Shown: piece after piece, positions 59,462 to 64,000 of the stretch | Position numbering within the stretch: position 1 is the stretch's first letter | How the letters are laid out: every line of letters starts with the position of its first letter | Source of the DNA: DATENM01 sp045807765 | GTDB lineage: Bacteria; Acidobacteriota; Blastocatellia; UBA7656 | Length of the DNA: 64,000 nucleotides | Assembly: GCA_045807765.1 (NCBI GenBank) | Contig: JBJMGU010000231.1 | Coordinates: forward strand, 1-64,000 | Direction: 5' to 3' | The notes under the pieces: model-generated | Told to the model about the DNA's origin: nothing | The model's database searches: none | What the model saw: the letters and a program-made list of their open reading frames with translations, nothing else | Position numbers and translations under genes: made by a program

Positions 59462-59878
59462 TTAGCGTGAGCCGTTCCCTCGGGCCTTTTTGTCTTCTAC
59501 CTTGTAAGCCAGCTGAATGAGCGGCACGACGTTGTCTTTGCCCTGCTGGTCGCGCTCGAATTGCAAAACGTCATAGTAGACGCAGCCGCCGTCGCCGTGA
59601 TCGGGCCAGATGCGGCAGACGTGTGGACGCGCCTCGTACTGGCCGCAGAGCCGTTTTTCAAGATCGTGAAAGGTGCAAGTCTCGCCCAGCAAAGGGTCTT
59701 TCTTGCGGCGCAGGACGCGCTCGCCTTCGACGACTTTGGTGAAGCGCGCGGTGGCGGCTTCCGGTGTGATGTTGAAATGTCGGGCGATGCGGTTGATGTC
59801 GCGTTTGGTCACTTCAACGCGGTTATACACTGAGCAGCAGATGCCTACACAATTGAGGCAATCGAATGTCTTTCCCAT
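59462..59878 (-). CDS. YkgJ-family cysteine cluster protein
   Basis: 138 residues from ATG 59878; a TTG 12 nt upstream is an alternative. The cysteine cluster is DCLNCVGICCSVYNRVEVT at the N-terminus, with CTFHDLEKRLCGQYEARPHVCRIWP in the middle, the CxxCxxxCC and C..C pattern of the family, which binds Fe or Zn. The enzymatic role of the family is not settled. It is followed by the ferredoxin gene and diverges from efp. Confidence 0.88.
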   Translation of the reverse strand: MGKTFDCLNCVGICCSVYNRVEVTKRDINRIARHFNITPEAATARFTKVVEGERVLRRKKDPLLGETCTFHDLEKRLCGQYEARPHVCRIWPDHGDGGCVYYDVLQFERDQQGKDNVVPLIQLAYKVEDKKARGNGSR

Positions 59879-59943
59879 GTTTACTTTCAATCCGTCTTTG
59901 ATGATACGCAGGCGGCGAGAACGCCGTGGCTGTCTTGAGCGCT

Positions 59944-59968
59944 CACACTATAACAGATTCATAGTGTG
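59944..59968. promoter_or_regulatory. Perfect palindrome between ykgJ-like gene and efp
   Basis: CACACTAT and ATAGTGTG flank a 9-nt spacer (59944-59951, 59961-59968). It lies in a 228-nt divergent gap, 66 nt from one start and 139 nt from the other. The size and symmetry suit a repressor operator, but no regulator is near. Confidence 0.35.
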
Positions 59969-60106
59969 TTGGGTCACAAAAAGTAGCGCCGCGCCGCTGT
60001 TGGCCTTGCTTGCATGGCGGTTTCGGGATGCGGTAATGTAGGAGGTTAGCCGGACGGCTGAATTCATAACAAACCGACCAGACGACGGGAAGGGAAGCTG
60101 ATTGCT

Positions 60107-60664
60107 ATGAACGCAAACGACATTCGACGCGGGATGATCATTATGTACAACGGCGGGCCGCACCGCGTGCTCGATTTCCAGCACCGCACGCCGGGCAACC
60201 TGCGCGCCTTTGTGCAGGCCAAGCTGCGCAACCTCAAGAACGGCTCGTCGACCGAGGTGCGTTTCAGCTCGACCGAGAACATCGAGCGCGCCGCCCTCGA
60301 AGATCACGAGATGGAATATCTCTACTCGGACGGCGACATGTATCACTTCATGAACACCGAGACCTATGATCAGATCGGCCTCGACCGCGAATCGCTCGGC
60401 GACGCGATAGATTACCTGACGCCGGGCACCAAGATTCAGGTCGAATTCTTTGACGGCGCGCCCATCGGCGTCGAGCTGCCGCCGTCGGTTGAGCTGACGG
60501 TCGTCGAAACGACGCCCGAATTGAAAGGCGCGACGGCGTCGAACAGCCCAAAGCCGGCGAAGCTCGAAACCGGCGTCACCGTGCAGGTGCCGCCGTTCGT
60601 CAAGGAAGGTGACCGCATTCGCGTTGACCCGTCGAAAGGCACTTACCTTGAGCGCGCCAAGTAA
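60107..60664 (+). CDS. efp: Elongation factor P
   Basis: 185 residues with the three EF-P beta-barrel domains (MNANDIRRGMIIMYNGGPHRVLD; ERAALEDHEMEYLYSDGDMYHFMN; VKEGDRIRVDPSKGTYLERA). It rescues ribosomes stalled at polyproline. The tip of the domain I loop, where E. coli has a beta-lysylated K34 and Pseudomonas a rhamnosylated Arg, reads RTPGNLRAF, with Asn31 at the tip, so neither of those modifications can occur. AAGGGAAG lies about 12 nt before the ATG. A terminator follows. Confidence 0.95.
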   Translation: MNANDIRRGMIIMYNGGPHRVLDFQHRTPGNLRAFVQAKLRNLKNGSSTEVRFSSTENIERAALEDHEMEYLYSDGDMYHFMNTETYDQIGLDRESLGDAIDYLTPGTKIQVEFFDGAPIGVELPPSVELTVVETTPELKGATASNSPKPAKLETGVTVQVPPFVKEGDRIRVDPSKGTYLERAK

Positions 60665-60718
60665 ACGTAGTTGAGTTGAGGCAAATCGTCGCGCCTCGGG
60701 CGCGGCAGTTGTAGAGGC

Positions 60719-60749
60719 GAGGCGGGTGTGGCCCGCCTCAAACTTTTTA
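60719..60749 (+). terminator. Rho-independent terminator after efp
   Basis: GAGGCGGG (60719-60726) pairs with CCCGCCTC (60732-60739), a 5-nt loop, then AAAC and TTTTT. It lies 54 nt after the efp stop and just before the waaA start. Confidence 0.75.
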
Positions 60750-60764
60750 TTCCGCTTGTTGATT

Positions 60765-62081
60765 ATGTACCTGCTCTACAGCCTCATCCTGACGGCGTTG
60801 TTTGTGCTGCTGCTGCCCTATTTCATTTATCAAGCCTTACGTCACGGCAAGTATGCGGGCAGCTTTCGCGAGCGGCTGGGAGGCTTGCCGAAAGCGCTTG
60901 GCGACGACGCGCGCCCGACGGTGTGGGTACATACGGTGTCGGTCGGCGAGTTCCTCGCGGCCAGGCCATTGATTGCCGCGCTGCGCCAGGAGTTCGCCGG
61001 CTGGCGCATCCTGGTTTCGACAACCACAGCGACCGGCCAGCGGCTGGCGCGCGCCGAGCAGCCAGGGCATTTCGATGCGGTCTGTTATTTTCCCTTCGAC
61101 TGGACGTTCAGCGTGCGCCGCGCCCTCGACCGCGTGCAACCGTCGCTGGTCGTGATTCTTGAAACTGAGCTGTGGCCCAACTTCTTGCGCGAGTGCCGGC
61201 GCCGCCGCATCGTCACGGTCATCGCCAACGGGCGCATCTCGCCGCGCTCGTTTGCGCGTTACCGGCGGGCGCGCGGCTTCATCAAACGAACACTTGCCGA
61301 TCTGTCGCTGCTGGTGATGCAATCGACAGCCGACGCGGAACGTGCCCGTGCGCTCGGCGCCGGCGAAGTGCAGGTTTGCGGCAATCTCAAATACGACGTG
61401 CCGGTGAGCGATGGCAAACCGCAGGCCGGTGATGTCGCCTCGCCGGTCGCAGGCGAGATTGATCGCCAGTTCGCACTCTCCGCTTCGCGCTTCCTGATTG
61501 TCGCCGGCAGCACCGCGCCCGGCGAAGAGCAGATGTTACTTGCGGCGCTCCGCGAGGTTCGCCGCGAGCCGGGACTTGAAGAGGCGCGGCTGCTCATCGC
61601 ACCACGCCATCCGGAACGCTTCGACGAGGTTGCCGCTTTGATTGCGCAAAGCGGTCTTAGTTATGCGCGGCGCTCGGTCGCGCAGGCTGACGCGGAACGC
61701 GCCGACATCATTCTGCTCGACACCATCGGCGAGCTGGCAGCAGTCTATCGCTTCGCCAGCGTCGTCTTTGTCGGCGGCAGCCTGGTGGCGCGCGGCGGCC
61801 ATAACATCATCGAGCCTGCGGCTTTTGCCCTGCCCATCATCGTTGGCCCGCACACAGAGAACTTTCGGCAGATCATTGCAGACTTCGTCGCAGTCGACGC
61901 CGTCGTGCAGATACAGGCGACCGGCGAAGACCAGACCAGCGCGCTCACACGCGAGCTGATTCGCCTGCTCCAAAACGGCGAGGCGGCGCGGGCGCTGGGC
62001 GCAAGGGCGCGGCAGATCTTATTATCGAATCGCGGCGCGACCCGCTGCACCGTGGCGGCGATTCGTGAGCGAATTTCGTGA
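60765..62081 (+). CDS. waaA: 3-deoxy-D-manno-octulosonic acid (Kdo) transferase
   Basis: 438 residues from ATG 60765; an in-frame extension to 60726 overlaps the terminator of efp. An N-terminal membrane anchor (LLYSLILTALFVLLLPYFI) precedes a GT-B glycosyltransferase. Motifs: GSFRERLGGLP, WVHTVSVGEFLAARPLI (nucleophilic Glu of the GEFLA segment), ETELWPNFLRE, and VVFVGGSLVARGGHNIIEPAAF for CMP-Kdo binding. It adds Kdo to lipid IVA on the inner leaflet. lpxK starts 9 nt downstream, so the two form one operon. The gene shows this is a diderm, LPS-making organism. Confidence 0.93.
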   Translation: MYLLYSLILTALFVLLLPYFIYQALRHGKYAGSFRERLGGLPKALGDDARPTVWVHTVSVGEFLAARPLIAALRQEFAGWRILVSTTTATGQRLARAEQPGHFDAVCYFPFDWTFSVRRALDRVQPSLVVILETELWPNFLRECRRRRIVTVIANGRISPRSFARYRRARGFIKRTLADLSLLVMQSTADAERARALGAGEVQVCGNLKYDVPVSDGKPQAGDVASPVAGEIDRQFALSASRFLIVAGSTAPGEEQMLLAALREVRREPGLEEARLLIAPRHPERFDEVAALIAQSGLSYARRSVAQADAERADIILLDTIGELAAVYRFASVVFVGGSLVARGGHNIIEPAAFALPIIVGPHTENFRQIIADFVAVDAVVQIQATGEDQTSALTRELIRLLQNGEAARALGARARQILLSNRGATRCTVAAIRERIS

Positions 62082-62090
62082 GCGAATGCG

Positions 62091-63212
62091 GTGATCGCTA
62101 AAGACAAAAAATTTAAGCGCGCGCTTGTCTGGCTGCCGGCGAAACTTTATGAGCTGGCGGTGCGCTTGCGCGTCGCCGCTTACGAGACCGGCTACCTGAA
62201 GCCGCGCCGGCTCGAGGCGACCGTAATCGCCGTCGGCAACATCACGCTCGGCGGCACCGGCAAGACGCCGCTGGTCGAATACATCGCGGGCTATTTGCGC
62301 GGCGAGGCGCACCGTGTAGCAATTCTCACACGCGGCTACGGACGCGAGTCCGCCGCCATGCAAACGCTCAACGCGCCGCGCCATTCAAGCAACGGCACAG
62401 ACGTCGAATCAGTAAATTCTCGGTCATACCGCGAAGTTGGCGATGAGCCGCTGATGCTGGCGCGATGGCTGCCCGACGTGCCCATCGTCATTCACAAAGA
62501 CCGCTTCGAGGCCGGCTCGTGGGCCACCTGTACGCTCGGCGCCGACGTACTGGTGCTCGACGATGCGTACCAGCACCTACAACTGGCGCGCGACTTGAAC
62601 CTGTTGTTGATTGACGCGAGTGACGCGTTTGGCGGGTTCGAGATGGTGCCGCTGGGCCGCCTGCGCGAGCCGCTTTACGGCATCAAGCGCGCCGATGCCA
62701 TCATCGTCACGCGCGCCGACCGGCCATTCGATCAGGCGCAGGTGCAAGCCATCATTCGCCATTTCTGCGGCGATCAAATTCCTGTGATGTATGTGGCGAG
62801 CCGCATCAACGGCCTGCGCCACCTTGAGACCGGCACGGTCTATGAGGCGCGCGAATTCGCCGGCTGGAAGGCGGCGGTACTGTGCGGCATCGGCAACCCG
62901 CACGCTTTTGCCGACGACATTCTGCAAGCCGGCATCGATATCGTCAGCGAGAATTTCTTCCGCGACCATCACCCCTTCACGCAAGCCGATCTCGACCACG
63001 CGAGCGCCGCCGCGCGACAGGCGGCAGCCGATTTTGTGATCACGACGGAAAAGGATGTGGTGCGACTTGAAGGACTGCGGCAGGGCGCGGTGCCGCTCTA
63101 CGTCGCCCGGATGGGCATCCAGAGCGACGATGAGATTCGCTTGAAAAGTCTGCTGCTCAGGACGGTGATTGCGAAGAAGAAGTCAGGAGTCAGGAGTCAG
63201 GAGTCAGAATAA
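62091..63212 (+). CDS. lpxK: Tetraacyldisaccharide 4'-kinase
   Basis: 373 residues starting at GTG 62091, 9 nt after waaA. The ATP loop is AVGNITLGGTGKTPLVE, with RGYGR, GDEPLMLARWL, VLDDAYQHLQLARDLNLLLID (DDGFQH-like motif with Ala/Tyr in place of Gly/Phe) and PLGRLREPL. It phosphorylates the 4' position of lipid IVA precursors. The last residues (KKKSGVRSQESE) are encoded by the left arm of hairpin L, so the normal protein probably ends a little earlier. This is the second gene whose tail is repeat-derived. Confidence 0.93.
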   Translation: MIAKDKKFKRALVWLPAKLYELAVRLRVAAYETGYLKPRRLEATVIAVGNITLGGTGKTPLVEYIAGYLRGEAHRVAILTRGYGRESAAMQTLNAPRHSSNGTDVESVNSRSYREVGDEPLMLARWLPDVPIVIHKDRFEAGSWATCTLGADVLVLDDAYQHLQLARDLNLLLIDASDAFGGFEMVPLGRLREPLYGIKRADAIIVTRADRPFDQAQVQAIIRHFCGDQIPVMYVASRINGLRHLETGTVYEAREFAGWKAAVLCGIGNPHAFADDILQAGIDIVSENFFRDHHPFTQADLDHASAAARQAAADFVITTEKDVVRLEGLRQGAVPLYVARMGIQSDDEIRLKSLLLRTVIAKKKSGVRSQESE

Positions 63213-63298
63213 AAGCGGCGGCGCGAGAAGTGTATTCACTGCCGCCGGCTTCCTCTTCCATTCTGTCTTCTGACTCCTGACTCCTGACTTCCTGCTCC
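63178..63298. repeat. Heptamer hairpin L (AGTCAGG words)
   Basis: Left arm 63181-63208 reads AGTCAGG four times with one change; right arm 63253-63298 reads TTCTGTC, TTCTGAC, TCCTGAC, TCCTGAC, TTCCTGC. An inner GGCGGC/GCCGCC stem also pairs. The left arm includes the lpxK stop and the right arm touches the TGA of the minus-strand gene at 63299. Confidence 0.9.
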
Positions 63299-64000
63299 TC
63301 ACCTCATTCCACTATCGAAATGAATCTCAACGCGGGCAAACTGGCTGGGGAGGACGCGGACAAGTTCTTCCGTAGCACGCGGCAGAATTCTGCCGGGCCT
63401 CTCTGGCGCATAGACGACGCGGTATTCGCCCGGCGGCAAGACGGCGCGAAAACGGCCATCAGAGCCGGTTTTGACCCGAGTGACTTCGCGGTCTGTGGCC
63501 GTGGAAATAATCGCCAGGGTCGCCGGATAAGGTGCCATGTCCGGTGGGTCATTGGCTCTGGTCGGGCCGGGCCGCGTCGGGCTGATGAGCGTCTGGCCTT
63601 CGATCCCTGATTCGGTTTGCGTCCGCATGTCGTCCTTTCCGGTGACGCGCACCAGTTCCGCGCCGCGCACCGCAAGCTGGATAGCAGCGGGTCGCCTGCC
63701 CGCCCTCGTGTTCGGGCGCGTGTAAATCAGAATGTGCCGCGCATCCTCTGCCGGGCTGATGCGATAATCCTGGATGCCCGCAAGATCATCCTGGCTCTGT
63801 AGCTCGATGAAGTCTTGCCGGGCGCGATCCCAGTGAAAGACGCGCAGATGGCTGCCGGCAGAAGCGCCCTCCTGCCAGAGGCTGATGATCTCGGGCACGC
63901 CGTTGCCATCGAGGTCAACGATTTGCACTCGATCAACCAGATACTGTGTTTCGCCGCCATCGGCTTGAAAGTCAATGCGTGATTTCCCGCGCATTGCTTC
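63299..64000 (-). CDS. C-terminal part of an exported repeat protein (partial)
   Basis: At least 233 residues; the frame stays open to the window edge, so the start is missing. The N-terminal part resembles an FG-GAP/VCBS-like repeat (VQIVDLDGNGVPEIISLWQEG). The C-terminal part (PATLAIISTATDREVTRVKTGSDGRFRAVLPPGEYRVVY) looks like a carboxypeptidase regulatory-like beta-sandwich. Probably extracellular or periplasmic; the function is unknown. The C-terminus DSGMR is followed at once by hairpin L. Confidence 0.7.
   Translation of the reverse strand, partial: EAMRGKSRIDFQADGGETQYLVDRVQIVDLDGNGVPEIISLWQEGASAGSHLRVFHWDRARQDFIELQSQDDLAGIQDYRISPAEDARHILIYTRPNTRAGRRPAAIQLAVRGAELVRVTGKDDMRTQTESGIEGQTLISPTRPGPTRANDPPDMAPYPATLAIISTATDREVTRVKTGSDGRFRAVLPPGEYRVVYAPERPGRILPRATEELVRVLPSQFARVEIHFDSGMR

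Overview
The window is a 64 kb stretch of GC-rich bacterial chromosome with dense, mostly short-spaced genes. It has Kdo transferase (waaA) and lipid A 4'-kinase (lpxK), so the cell has an LPS-bearing outer membrane. Taken with a Reg_prop/Y_Y_Y sensor kinase, an MglB/MglA pair, an S9 peptidase, DUF11 and HYR surface proteins and 1-Cys peroxiredoxin, the best guess is an Acidobacteriota member, possibly Blastocatellia. That placement is inference from gene content; there is no rRNA in the window. No phage, insertion sequence, CRISPR array or rRNA operon was seen.

Layout. 1-6.5 kb (+): a Cys/Met-metabolism PLP enzyme, a short-chain dehydrogenase, a secreted prolyl-oligopeptidase-type peptidase, a sarcosine-oxidase-like flavoenzyme and a bicupin. 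6.6-13.1 kb (-): SYLF lipoprotein-like protein, BNR propeller, KirBac potassium channel, TPR-lytic transglycosylase, M20 peptidase. 13.2-16.7 kb (+): roadblock (MglB) and MglA GTPase with promoter and terminator, then a secreted DUF11 protein. 16.7-31.4 kb is a long minus-strand block: ispE, tRNA-Gln, prs, rplY, pth, rpsF, rpsR, rplI, dnaB (carrying an intein), alr, then a three-gene unit of an alpha-oxoamine synthase, a ketosynthase and an acyl carrier protein that could make a sphingoid-type base, then an O-antigen-ligase-like protein. 31.5-44.5 kb: cysteine-desulfurase-like enzyme, CFA-type methyltransferase, hydrolases, a NarL regulator with its propeller sensor kinase, an Lrp/EamA/DinB operon, peroxiredoxin, gluconokinase and a haem-binding protein. 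44.8-47.3 kb: manC and manB for GDP-mannose supply. 47.3-59.0 kb: two giant, divergently transcribed exported proteins, both built around an extracellular nuclease; one ends in a gingipain-type protease. 59-64 kb: ferredoxin, Cys-cluster protein, efp, waaA, lpxK and a truncated gene.

The most striking signal is not a gene. Twelve intergenic spaces hold imperfect hairpins whose two arms are runs of a degenerate word, with a period of 7 nt in eleven and 8 nt in one. The words differ from site to site (AATGATG, GGGGCTA, AGTCAGG, AGTAGGC, TGGGTGT and others), but the architecture is constant and at least one arm usually starts at, or within a few bases of, a stop codon. Seven gaps between 26.1 and 31.5 kb each carry one. 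In two genes (alr, lpxK) the repeat supplies the last codons of the protein. The design recalls the heptanucleotide STRR sequences known from cyanobacteria.

Other points of interest are a class 3 type intein (Ala1, Trp/Cys/Thr signature) splitting the DnaB Walker A motif, a Cys-rich C-terminal module shared by two otherwise different exported proteins, a nuclease-protease fusion, and an EF-P with Asn at the tip of its decoding loop.
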